In this document: piece by piece, positions 1 through 6,893 of the stretch
How positions within the stretch are numbered: position 1 is the stretch's first letter
Layout: every line of letters starts with the position of its first letter
NCBI GenBank assembly: GCA_043818215.1
Contig: JBDRGC010000094.1
Location: 1-18,872, forward strand
Source of the DNA: JBDRGC01 sp043818215
GTDB lineage: Bacteria; Chloroflexota; Anaerolineae; Anaerolineales; UBA11858
Length of the DNA stretch: 18,872 bases
Reading direction: 5' to 3'
Notes under the pieces: generated by a model
The model's database searches: none
The model's input: only the letters and a program-made list of their open reading frames with translations
What the model was told of the DNA's origin: nothing
Made by a program: the position numbers and the translations under genes

Positions 1-35
1 GCAAAAGGTGAGGTCTCGCAGAGACCCGTGCTTCC

Positions 36-162
36 GTCCAACCCCCGCATGAAGCCGACCTGGCTTCGCCACGAGGATAAGCAGCGATATGAGCAGAGAT
101 TGGTTCTGGTCATCGCAGCGTACTGTGCTAACACGCCAGGCAGCTTATGCAAATCGTTAGGC
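36..162 (+). other. integron attC site (end of a cassette lying left of the window)
   Basis: R'' box GTCCAAC (36-42), 4-nt spacer, L'' GCATGAAGC (47-55); L' GCTTATGC (143-150), 5-nt spacer, R' box GTTAGGC (156-162), which fits GTTRRRY exactly. L'' pairs with L' except for one extra G in L'', the extrahelical base typical of folded attC sites. The pairing extends inward: 47-64 against 135-150, both ending in CCTGGC/GCCAGG. The AAGCCGAC stretch after L'' is also typical of attC sites. The recombination point would be between G156 and T157, so the DinB cassette starts at 157. Confidence 0.85.
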
Positions 163-283
163 GCACAGAAGCAGAATCCATGTCAAGGTGAAGCCTCTTT
201 TTGATCTGCGCCATGGATATCAAGAACTCCTCTTGCATATCCGCACACCCGTGCCATCATATGCAAATAAGGAAAGAGGTTAC

Positions 284-793
284 ATGGAATTTAGCACTCT
301 TTATCAGGAACTTCAAAATAGCACAGAGATGATCCGTGCTTTATTATCCGGAGTCACACAAGAGGCAGCACGCCTAAAACCGAGTGCGGAGTCGTGGTCG
401 ATTCTCGAAGTGGTGTGCCACTTATACGATGAAGAGCGCGAAGATTTTCGGGAACATCTCGATTTCATTCTTCACCGTCAAAATGAAAATTGGCATGTAA
501 TTGACACCAAAGGTTGGGTAATAAAACGAAAATATAATGAACAGAACTTCGCTGAGATGCAGTTAAATTTCTTCGTCGAACGCGAAAAATCATTTGCATG
601 GCTAAAGGGATTACTGAATCCAGATTGGGAGAAAACCTATACAACTGAATATCGCACAATCAGCGCGGGAGAGATGCTCGCCTGTTGGGTCGCGCACGAC
701 AATCTCCACATCCGCCAATTGGTAGAACTCAGGCGCATGAGGATAGAAAATATCACAAGGCCTTACAATCTCGAATACGCAGGTGATTGGTAA
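284..793 (+). CDS. DinB family protein (putative metal-dependent thiol transferase-like fold)
   Basis: 169 aa. The start at 284 is chosen over the longer frame from 188 because GAAAGAGG (272-279) sits at ribosome-binding distance and the DinB-type helix begins there (MEFSTLYQEL). The family is a four-helix bundle that usually binds a metal through three histidines. Candidates are H46 (in VVCHLYDEE) and H138 and H142 in the HDNLH motif, so the metal site looks intact. The length is normal for the family. Known relatives range from DNA-damage-induced proteins to thiol-dependent transferases, so the substrate cannot be given. It lies alone in an integron cassette, with its stop 53 nt before the attC at 847. 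It may be expressed from an upstream cassette promoter; none is obvious here. Confidence 0.8.
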   Translation: MEFSTLYQELQNSTEMIRALLSGVTQEAARLKPSAESWSILEVVCHLYDEEREDFREHLDFILHRQNENWHVIDTKGWVIKRKYNEQNFAEMQLNFFVEREKSFAWLKGLLNPDWEKTYTTEYRTISAGEMLACWVAHDNLHIRQLVELRRMRIENITRPYNLEYAGDW

Positions 794-846
794 CTGAATA
801 GACGCAAATCATCTTTCGAGCAAATTCGTTGGCGTTCAAAGTGTGC

Positions 847-972
847 GCCTAACACCCGCTGCAGCCGACCGGGCTGCGCCCGGGTGTGCGGGGCCCCAAA
901 AGCAGAGGGGGTGGGGTTGAAGAATTTCAGGGTTTGCCAGAGCCGCCCGGCGGCTGAGCTGTATCGTTATGC
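847..972 (+). other. integron attC site of the DinB cassette
   Basis: R'' GCCTAAC (847-853), 4-nt spacer, L'' GCTGCAGCC (858-866); L' GGCTGAGC (952-959), 6-nt spacer, R' GTTATGC (966-972). L'' pairs with L' except for one extra G in L'', as in the site at 36. R'' is the exact complement of the R' GTTAGGC at the left edge of the cassette. The first ~30 nt resemble the site at 36 (CCCGC..GAAGCCGACC against CCCGCTGCAGCCGACC), and the lengths are almost equal (127 and 126 nt), so the two sites are related. Confidence 0.85.
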
Positions 973-1005
973 CGCTCAATACCAATGTGAAAAGGTTGAG
1001 AAAAA

Positions 1006-1848
1006 ATGAAAACAGATGAAATCAAGCAAGCTGTGAGAACCCGCTACGGTAAATTCGCCGAGACGGGCGGAAAGCCAGAGTCCTGTTGACCCAGCAAGCG
1101 ACAGCCCAGTTCGGGTTATGCAGTTGGCGAGGGACTCTATAGCGAAACAGAACTTTCCTTAATTCCAAAGATTGCTCTCAATCTCTCCCGAGGTTGTGGC
1201 AATCCCACTGGCTTCGCGAATCTTCAGCTGGGCGATATAGTTGTGGATTTCGGTTGCGGTGGTGGGATAGACGTCATTCTCGCTGCTCACAAAGTCGGGA
1301 AACCAGGTAGAGTTATCGGGATAGATTTCACTCCGCAAATGATTGAGGGAGCGAAGCAGGCTGTGGCCGAAGCAGGCTTTCAAGACAGGGATATTGAACT
1401 TTGCGTTGCGGACATGGAAAAGACACAGCTTCCAGGCAGTTTCGCGGATGTGGTGATATCGAACTGCGTCATTAATCTATGCCCCAACAAAAAGGCTATC
1501 TACAAAGAAGCATTCCGAATACTCAGGCCTGGTGGACGGCTTGCCATCTCAGATATAGTTTTGGCGGAGGAGATAGATTCACAACTGCAAGAGCGATTTC
1601 AGGCAGCCTGGGCAGGATGTTTGGGAGGGGCTATCCTTGAAAAGGACTACTGGCAGACGGTAGAGCAAGCGGGCTTTTCTGAGATTGGGATAGTAGCACG
1701 GCATATTCTCACCCCCGAAGAATTGGAAGCGATGGCTTGTTGCCCAGGTAAAGATTTCACTCCGCCTCCCGACAATGAAGACAGCGTCCTTGTGGAAGGG
1801 AAAGTGGTTAGTGTCAAATTCACCGCATTAAAACCTTCCGCAAATTGA
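1006..1848 (+). CDS. arsM: arsenite S-adenosylmethionine methyltransferase with in-frame UGA, probable selenoprotein
   Basis: 280 aa if the TGA at 1087-1089 is read as selenocysteine (residue 28). The frame is open from ATG 1006 (preceded by AAAGGTTGAG) to 1848 apart from that codon. ArsM methylates As(III) with S-adenosylmethionine in the cytoplasm, using cysteine thiols to hold the arsenic. Seen: N-terminal helix VRTRYGKFAE; the pair C27-U28, where relatives have SCC; C64 in RGCGNP; SAM-binding loop VDFGCGGG (80-87); C154 in SNCVINLC; C205 in AGCLGGA; C-terminal CCPG. From memory of human AS3MT, Cys32, Cys61, Cys156 and Cys206 correspond to C27/U28, C64, C154 and C205, so every key thiol position is kept. 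A SECIS-like hairpin follows the TGA. It is the only gene in its integron cassette. The alternative is a nonsense mutation; the remaining frame, at least 190 codons after the conserved V80, could not give a full enzyme on its own. Confidence 0.78.
1087..1127 (+). promoter_or_regulatory. in-frame UGA with bacterial SECIS-like hairpin
   Basis: After TGA (1087-1089), 18 nt precede a 5-nt apical loop AGTTC (1108-1112). The upper stem is AGCCC (1103-1107) with GGGTT (1113-1117), including one G-U pair. An outer stem CCAGC (1091-1095) / GTTGG (1123-1127) with internal pairs 1098-1099 / 1120-1121 can close it. This fits the known bacterial SECIS pattern: apical loop about 16-37 nt after the UGA, short stem, and a G among the first two loop bases (G1109). 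Folding was done by eye; no energy was calculated. Confidence 0.6.
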
Positions 1849-1901
1849 GAAATGTGGTCGAGTCAGTTGTGTCATTACTTATCACATTTAGGCGAAAGGC
1901 G

Positions 1902-1961
1902 GCATAACACAGCACTGAACTATGCCGACGCAGTAGTTCGATCAGTTCTCTGCGGTTATAT
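1902..1961 (+). other. short integron attC site (60 nt) of the ArsM cassette
   Basis: R'' GCATAAC (1902-1908), 5-nt spacer, L'' near ACTGAACT (1914-1921), then ATGCCGACG; L' AGTTCT (1944-1949), 5-nt spacer, R' GTTATAT (1955-1961). R'' is the exact complement of the R' GTTATGC that opens the ArsM cassette at 966-972. The spacing is that of the classical '59-base element'. The L arms pair imperfectly (two extra bases in L''), and R' departs from GTTRRRY at one position, so this call rests mainly on the R''/R' match and the spacing. Confidence 0.65.
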
Positions 1962-2033
1962 GATTTTGTTGGCTTGTATTCGATTGGGAGGGCAAAGCTC
2001 TGAATTTGCATTACTTTCCTTCTCGACGCTTTC

Positions 2034-2165
2034 ATCTAACGGTCTGCGTTAGCGGCGGACGGGGGGCGGGGTGAGATTCGGCTTGAAGACGGAGAAAGCT
2101 CACAGCCAGAACACTGCTGATTTAGCAGGGAGAATCCCCGCCGTCCGCTGCGCGCTTTGTTAGCT
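2034..2165 (+). other. integron attC-like site closing a short gene-less cassette
   Basis: R'' ATCTAAC (2034-2040), 5-nt spacer, L'' GCGTTAGCGGCGGACGG (2046-2062); L' CCGTCCGCTGCGC (2141-2153), 5-nt spacer, R' GTTAGCT (2159-2165). The arms pair over GCG, AGCGG and ACGG with extra bases in L'', so the fold is less regular than in the first two sites. R'' and R' agree at 6 of 7 positions. The 3' end of the reverse-strand gene on the right runs into this site. Confidence 0.6.
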
Positions 2166-2871
2166 GGTTTCCTGCTGATCGTGAACCCATTTCCCATAGT
2201 TTATCGTAATGCTGGACAAATATTTTATACCAATACTCATCTTCTAACTGCTTCAAAACGAAATGTGGACGCTCGCTCAATGATGCAGATGGGTAGATAG
2301 GATAAACTGTTACCCATGCTTGTCCTTTGGGGTGATCCGGATCAGTAATAATCAGCCCACAACTTGGAATCCAATTTATCAACCTAACTTCAATATTTCC
2401 CTTACCTTTTCTGGAGTTACTTTGTAACTCGTGGATAATGCCGAGTGAAACATTCACATCTTGTTTCAAATTGTCCACGTTTGTGTTTTCGGAAGAAAGG
2501 ATACCCGCAGTACTGTCTGGATGTATAAGCAAAATCTTTATTTGTACGCCTTCTTGCAATGGCTTTTCTATAAGCGTTCGCCTATTTCTGAGTACATTAA
2601 CAAATGAATAGCCAAGCAGGTTAATTTAATTGCTTCCATCAATTAACTTTTCGAAACTGGTATCGTCCTCCTCACTTTTTAGTAAATGAGTTTGTTTTTC
2701 AAGGCGGGTAATAAGACTGTCAAACCTTTCAGGAGCATCCCACGAATCAGTCATAAACCAGCGATTAACTAAGAAAAATATCAAAACTACGCCAAGAAGC
2801 TCTGTTGAAATGTTTATCAGGATCGCTTGAATGGTGCCCCCAAAATAGTTCACGCTAACCAATGAGTCCAC
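2122..2871 (-). pseudogene. membrane-anchored protein, possible phospholipase-D-like domain, split by one nonsense codon
   Basis: Reading on the minus strand from GTG 2871, the frame gives 81 codons, a TAA at 2628-2626, then stays open in the same frame to 2122 (249 codons in all). Part 1 has one membrane segment (about residues 13-40, ending FFLVNRWFM) and a charged helix. Part 2 reads INLLGYSFVNVL, then GVQIKILLIHPDS, which resembles by memory the signature of PLD-like sensor or effector domains fused to a membrane helix. A single G-to-T change (GAA to TAA) would give SNEINLLGYS and explain the break. The last ~14 codons (LTKRAADGGDSPC) are encoded by the attC-like site, so the original C-terminus is also lost or replaced. 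A TTG at 2559 could start part 2 alone, but that would be unusual. Function unknown. Confidence 0.6.
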
Positions 2872-2888
2872 TGAAAAAAGGTTATATC

Positions 2889-3021
2889 ACCGCAGAGTAC
2901 GCAGAGATCGCTGAGATTTTTAAATAATTAGTTTAAGATTTCTAATCTTAGCTCAAATTTTAGTACGAATTCTTAAACCTGTTTTTAAGTTTTTCTCTGC
3001 GTTCTTCGCGTTCTCCGCGGT
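2889..3021. repeat. large imperfect intergenic palindrome (~133 bp)
   Basis: Left arm begins ACCGCAGAGTACGCAGAGA (2889-2907) and the right arm ends CTCTGCG..CGCGTTCTCCGCGGT (2995-3021). AT-rich inner arms also pair, for example GTTTAAGA (2931-2938) with TCTTAAAC (2971-2978). This 'ACCGCAGAG ... CTCTGCGGT' type of element is a familiar dispersed non-coding repeat in many environmental bacterial genomes. It lies just upstream of the split reverse gene and could act as its 5' hairpin or as a boundary. Confidence 0.75.
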
Positions 3022-3059
3022 AAAAGAGTTTTTTCAGTACACTCAACCAATTCAATAAT

Positions 3060-3500
3060 AATTGATAAGCTAGCGACAAACAGATAGACGGCTAGTATGA
3101 AATAGTGAGCGGCTGGTTATCAAACATCGGAGTGCAAGGGTAAAAAGGCGACACCTGCACTTGCGTGCGGTGCAAGTGTAAACTCCCAGCCGAAGGCGGC
3201 GACACATCGAGCACGTGGCTACGGTGAACGATGAGTGAAGGCATGATAGAAGCGTTGTCACACCTGCACTTGCCGTGCGGTGCAAGTGTGGAGAACCTGC
3301 GGAAACGGCTATTGCGTAGGCCCAAAAAGGACGTGAGTTCTGGATCACCCAGTCCCTGCGTGGGTGATTTCCGCCCCTTATGAACTCCGGCGTTTATTAT
3401 CCCCTTTATGGGAAAGTGCCTACCTAAAAACACGATAAATGGATACTTGGAACGGAGTAACCCGTCGATAGCTCTCTTCAGGCCGAGTTTTATTATTTTT
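3060..3500. other. gene-free stretch with structured repeats
   Basis: About 440 nt with no convincing gene. The minus-strand frames here (3070-3348 and 3092-3433) overlap each other, are rich in Arg, Ser and Cys, and look like by-products of the repeats. The stretch contains the two hairpin copies at 3151-3179 and 3260-3289, and a perfect 8-bp hairpin ATCACCCA (3344-3351) / TGGGTGAT (3361-3368) with a 9-nt loop and no T-run. The density of hairpins suggests a structured RNA or a decayed mobile element such as a group II intron remnant, but no domain V or reverse transcriptase is seen. Confidence 0.5.
3151..3289. repeat. pair of 29-30 nt hairpin repeats
   Basis: Copy 1 (3151-3179) and copy 2 (3260-3289) are identical apart from one extra C in copy 2. 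Each folds as CACTTGC / GCAAGTG (7 bp) around a loop containing GTGCGGT. Their starts are 109 nt apart. Two copies with this spacing do not make a CRISPR array. Role unknown. Confidence 0.75.
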
Positions 3501-3530
3501 CTGACACGATACGCAATAATCGACTAAAAT
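3501..3530 (+). promoter_or_regulatory. putative sigma-70-type promoter, leaderless start of the regulator gene
   Basis: -35-like CTGACA (3501-3506), an 18-nt spacer, and -10-like TAAAAT (3525-3530); each matches consensus at 5 of 6 positions. Transcription would begin about 7-8 nt later, at or next to the ATG at 3538, which has only AGGG directly against it as a possible ribosome-binding site. A leaderless mRNA is therefore likely. Confidence 0.45.
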
Positions 3531-3537
3531 AACAGGG

Positions 3538-6500
3538 ATGATTCAAAATATCCTTCATACCAAGATTACCCCGCCGCCGCGCAATGCACGTACCTTGTCC
3601 CGTCCGCGTATTACGCAGGCTTTGCTTCAGTCGCTTGAGTACCGTCTCACCATCTTGCAGGCTGAAGCGGGCTATGGAAAAAGCACTGCTTTGGCCGAAT
3701 TGGTTGGGGAGATTGATGCGCTTGCATGGTATCAACTGCATGAAGAAGATAATGATCTGTTGGTCTTTCTAATGCACTTATGTCATGCTTTTTTGCAAGC
3801 TCTCCCCAATTTATCTGATTTGCCCTTGCATCGCCTTGAAGCCTGGGACGGTACACAGGGACCGTTACCCTGGCGTGGCGTTGTGGATTCGATTATTAAC
3901 GCGCTCAACGCGCATCTTGAAAAGCCCCTCCTGCTTGTTTTGGATGATGCCCATCTGGTTATGGACGTGGGCGAAGTTGTCCATATTATTGATCGCCTGG
4001 TCTCTTTGGCTCCGGCGCACTTGCATGTCTTGCTCTCTGGGCGTCCAAGCATTAGCTTGCCCATGCTCTCGCGTTTGCGAGTGCATGGGGATGTCTTGAA
4101 TATTGATCAAGCGCTCCTGATCTTTAATTCAACCGAAATTTCTTCTCTGTTCGCGGCTCACTATGGTCTTGAACTTAGTGACGACGAAGTTGACGCGGTG
4201 GTTACCTATACAGAAGGTTGGGCAATTGCCCTGCAGTTGATCTGGCAGAGTATTCGCGGTCAATTGCCTTTGACGCTAGAATTTCCCTTGCGCAGGCAAA
4301 CGGAGTCATTGGATGCTCTCTTTGACATGCTTACCCAGGAGGTCTTTGAGCGCCAACCTGCTGATGTGCGTAACTTCTTGCTGATTACTTCTACGCTACG
4401 TGATCTGCGCCCCGAAGCCTGTGATGCGTTGCGATTGGCTGCTGGTTCGACGGTGACGGATTCCGCATCCATGCTAGCCTATCTCAGACGGCAGGATCTC
4501 TTCATCGTCGAAACAGCTGGCGACGCGCTCCGCTATCACCATATCTTCCACAGTTTTCTCCGTCAGCAGGCCACCCCAGCCCAACGTCACAATTGGAATC
4601 GTCTGGCGGCAGATTATTTTCTGCTCAACGACAACTCGGAGACAGCGATTTATCACCTGCTTGGAGCGCAGGCTTGGGATGAAGTCGCCAGGTTGCTAGA
4701 TGATTACTCCGCCAGGTTGCTTAAAGCTGGTTTACTTGATACATTAGCGACCTATCTTGATACACTACCGCCAGAGACATTGCATCAACACCCCATGCTG
4801 ATTTTCATGCTTGGCGAGTTGGCTCGCTTGCACAGCCGCTTTGACGAAGCGCAGGGTTGGTACAAGCAGGCAGAGACTACTTGGCGTCTGCGCGGACAAA
4901 AGGATGGCGTTGCCCGCTCCCTGCGTGGACAAGCGCGCGTTTATCTTGATACAGTTAATCCCGTGAAAGCTGAAAAGCTGCTTGAAGAAGCCATCCTGTT
5001 GAGTGATGGCTTCGAAGACCGTGAAGCACAAGTCCGTCTGTACGAATTATTGGCTGAGAACAAGCTCAACGCCGGCCGCGTGGACGAAGCTGAACGCCTG
5101 CGACAGCGCGCGGAAGGCTTGCGCCTCGAGGGACCATCTAACGACCAACTGCTCTTCCGCGTCTTGCTGCGCACCGGCCGCCTGGACGAAGCCCGTCGCG
5201 GCCTCGAAGCGCGTGCTGAAGCCGAAAAGAACGAACCTGTCCAAATGCCACGCGCTCACCGGGAGACCATGTTGCTACTATCCCTGGTCTTCTCTTTTAT
5301 GGGCTTAGGAGAGCAGGCATACCAGACCGCGATCGAAGGTACACGCCGGGGCGACGAACTTAAATCACCCTTTGTGACTGCTGTTGGCTATATGCGTCAA
5401 GGGCATGCGCTGATGCTCTCTGGCATGGGAGAAAAGCGCACTAAGAACTTTGCTCGTGCTCGCGCTCAATTTAAGATGAGTATTGATGTCAGCCGCACAC
5501 TGGTTGTGTCCCGTCTGTTGGTCGAAGCGGGTTGGGGTCTGTGTCGCGCCTATGGCTATCAGGGTGATCTGACCGCGGCGCAGTCCCATGCGCACGAGGC
5601 GATTGAGATCGCATCGCAGGCAGGAGATGAGTGGATTGCCTCACTCACGCGCCTGGCTATGGGAGCCAGCCTGACTTTGGCAGCGCGCTACGAAGCTGCC
5701 GAGGAATGGCTCAACCGAGCCGTGCTTGGTTTTCAAGAATGCAGCGATCCCTTTGGCGTAACGGCAGCGTGCCTATGGCTGAGTCTTGGTTTCTTGAAAC
5801 AGAAGCAAGCTGCTCGTCTAGAGCGAACGTTGCCGGATGTACTCTCTGCTTGCAAAAATGGGGGATACGGATTCCTGTTCACACGCCCGTCCCTGTTGGG
5901 TGCATCGGACGAAAGTATTTTTATCCCCCTGCTTATTACCGCCCGCAAAAATAACTGGGAAGCCAATTATGCGGTAGAGTTGCTGGACGAGATGGGGCTG
6001 GTGGACATTGAGCTGCATCCTGGCTACCGATTGCGCATCCAGACTCTAAACGGATTTCAGGTATGGCGCGGCGATGAGCTGATCCCAGCGAATGGCTGGC
6101 GGCGCGAAAAGTCGAGGCAGCTTTTTCAATTGCTACTCACCTACCGCGCCAGTGCTCTCAACCGCGATCAAATTTGTGAGCATCTCTGGCCTGAAATTGA
6201 CCCCAATGTCGCCCAGCGCGATTTCAAAACTGCCCTTAACACACTCTATAGGGTGCTGGAGCCAGAGCGCGAACCCAGCAAAGCCTCGGCCTTTATTGCG
6301 CGGGATGGGATAACCTATCGCCTACGACCTGCTGCTGACCTTTGGCTGGACGCGGAAAAATTTACAGATGCAGCGCAACAGGCTTCATCCACGTCGCCCC
6401 CGGATTTGGGCTTGCTTCAGCGTGCTGTCAGTTTGTACGCAGGGGAATATCTGCCGGAAACCCTCTACGAGACCTGGGCTGCCGAGGAACGCGAGCGGCT

Positions 6501-6774
6501 CTCAGCGCTCTTCTTGGAGCTAGCAGACCAATTAGCCGGGATACAACTCGAGAAAAAGCAGTACACTGAGGTCATTGAGCTTTGTCAACGTATTTTTGGA
6601 CAAGATAATTGCTGGGAACGTGCCTATCGCTACCTGATGTTGGCTTATGACCATCTTGGAGATCGCGGTCAAGTGGGACGCACCTATCAGCGCTGTGTCC
6701 AGACCTTACAAGAAGAACTGGATTTGCCGCCTTCCAAAGAGACAGAAGCGCTCTATCAAAATTTGACCGCGTAA
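3538..6774 (+). CDS. STAND ATPase / SARP-type transcriptional activator (MalT-like with C-terminal BTAD)
   Basis: 1078 aa. Residues 1-390 form a MalT-type signal-transduction ATPase: opening LHTKITPPPRN, Walker A AEAGYGKST (42-50), Walker B LLLVLDDAH (131-139). Residues about 390-800 are helical repeats of TPR type (for example GRVDEAERLRQRAEG and RYEAAEEWLNRAV). From about 829 a winged-helix DNA-binding domain appears (LNGFQVWRGDELIP, then REKSRQLFQLLLTYRA and ICEHLWPE). From about 925 a bacterial transcriptional activation domain follows (FTDAAQQA to the C-terminus). This is the reverse of a typical Streptomyces SARP, where the DNA-binding part is N-terminal, and is common in Chloroflexota. 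It should bind ATP and an inducer, oligomerise, and activate promoters having heptamer direct repeats. The next genes on the same strand carry such repeats at 6848 and 11152, so it is the likely activator of that locus (inference). Confidence 0.88.
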   Translation: MIQNILHTKITPPPRNARTLSRPRITQALLQSLEYRLTILQAEAGYGKSTALAELVGEIDALAWYQLHEEDNDLLVFLMHLCHAFLQALPNLSDLPLHRLEAWDGTQGPLPWRGVVDSIINALNAHLEKPLLLVLDDAHLVMDVGEVVHIIDRLVSLAPAHLHVLLSGRPSISLPMLSRLRVHGDVLNIDQALLIFNSTEISSLFAAHYGLELSDDEVDAVVTYTEGWAIALQLIWQSIRGQLPLTLEFPLRRQTESLDALFDMLTQEVFERQPADVRNFLLITSTLRDLRPEACDALRLAAGSTVTDSASMLAYLRRQDLFIVETAGDALRYHHIFHSFLRQQATPAQRHNWNRLAADYFLLNDNSETAIYHLLGAQAWDEVARLLDDYSARLLKAGLLDTLATYLDTLPPETLHQHPMLIFMLGELARLHSRFDEAQGWYKQAETTWRLRGQKDGVARSLRGQARVYLDTVNPVKAEKLLEEAILLSDGFEDREAQVRLYELLAENKLNAGRVDEAERLRQRAEGLRLEGPSNDQLLFRVLLRTGRLDEARRGLEARAEAEKNEPVQMPRAHRETMLLLSLVFSFMGLGEQAYQTAIEGTRRGDELKSPFVTAVGYMRQGHALMLSGMGEKRTKNFARARAQFKMSIDVSRTLVVSRLLVEAGWGLCRAYGYQGDLTAAQSHAHEAIEIASQAGDEWIASLTRLAMGASLTLAARYEAAEEWLNRAVLGFQECSDPFGVTAACLWLSLGFLKQKQAARLERTLPDVLSACKNGGYGFLFTRPSLLGASDESIFIPLLITARKNNWEANYAVELLDEMGLVDIELHPGYRLRIQTLNGFQVWRGDELIPANGWRREKSRQLFQLLLTYRASALNRDQICEHLWPEIDPNVAQRDFKTALNTLYRVLEPEREPSKASAFIARDGITYRLRPAADLWLDAEKFTDAAQQASSTSPPDLGLLQRAVSLYAGEYLPETLYETWAAEERERLSALFLELADQLAGIQLEKKQYTEVIELCQRIFGQDNCWERAYRYLMLAYDHLGDRGQVGRTYQRCVQTLQEELDLPPSKETEALYQNLTA

Positions 6775-6847
6775 GGATGTTCTTCACATAGCACCACCGC
6801 ATCGCCCCTAAAGGGGAAAGGGCCAGGCTGGGCCAGCTTCTGTAAGT

Positions 6848-6881
6848 TTGTAACCCTGTGGTGACCGCCATCTGCTATTTT
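6848..6881 (+). promoter_or_regulatory. SARP-like operator/promoter at the head of the catabolic locus
   Basis: Heptamers TTGTAAC (6848-6854) and TGGTGAC (6859-6865) are directly repeated with a 4-nt spacer (11-nt period, one helical turn). They are followed after 10 nt by a -10-like TATTTT (6876-6881). The same layout recurs at 11152. Known SARP sites are heptamer direct repeats with 4-nt spacers close upstream of a -10 element, taking the place of the -35. Transcription would start near 6888, making the next gene almost leaderless. Confidence 0.6.
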
Positions 6882-6893
6882 GATAGCGATGGC
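6867..6893. repeat. palindrome spanning the -10 element and start codon
   Basis: GCCATCTGCTAT (6867-6878) pairs with ATAGCGATGGC (6883-6893) over 11 bp with one bulged T (6873) and loop TTTG. The ATG at 6889 lies in the right arm. It could be a repressor operator, or, if transcription begins upstream, a hairpin that hides the start codon. Confidence 0.6.

Larger units (their letters stand above)
157..2159 (+). mobile_element. integron gene-cassette array (DinB, ArsM and a short empty cassette), no integrase in view
   Basis: Cassette edges are set by the G|TT cut in each R' box. Cassette 1 is 157-966 (DinB family), cassette 2 is 967-1955 (ArsM), and cassette 3 is 1956-2159 with no convincing gene. 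In a true cassette the R'' box at the right end complements the R' box at the left edge. Seen here: GTTAGGC with GCCTAAC (7/7), GTTATGC with GCATAAC (7/7), GTTATAT with ATCTAAC (6/7). Both genes read toward their attC, the usual orientation. No tyrosine-recombinase IntI gene or attI lies in the window, so this is either the distal part of an integron or an integrase-less attC cluster. Confidence 0.8.

Noticed and set aside
1087..1089. TGA read as tryptophan or glycine under an alternative genetic code
   Set aside because: Genes in the window end normally in TGA (e.g. 18549-18551), and this is the only in-frame TGA inside a long conserved gene; Trp or Gly at the SCC position would not fit the family.
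1852..2052. 66-aa plus-strand frame after arsM
   Set aside because: It crosses the 60-nt attC site, has no ribosome-binding site and resembles no family.
2422..2438. TTGTAAC followed by TGGATAA, a possible third SARP-like box
   Set aside because: It lies inside the split reverse gene, with a 3-nt spacer and no -10 or downstream gene in the right direction.
3151..3289. Possible CRISPR array
   Set aside because: Only two repeats with unequal length and a ~80-nt gap; no third repeat and no cas genes.
3070..3433. Overlapping minus-strand frames of 92 and 113 aa
   Set aside because: Composition (many Arg, Ser, Cys, Leu) and overlap with the hairpin repeats point to non-coding DNA; no start signals.
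3060..3500. Group II intron
   Set aside because: The hairpin-rich style is suggestive, but no recognisable domain V, no GUGYG start I can defend and no reverse transcriptase.
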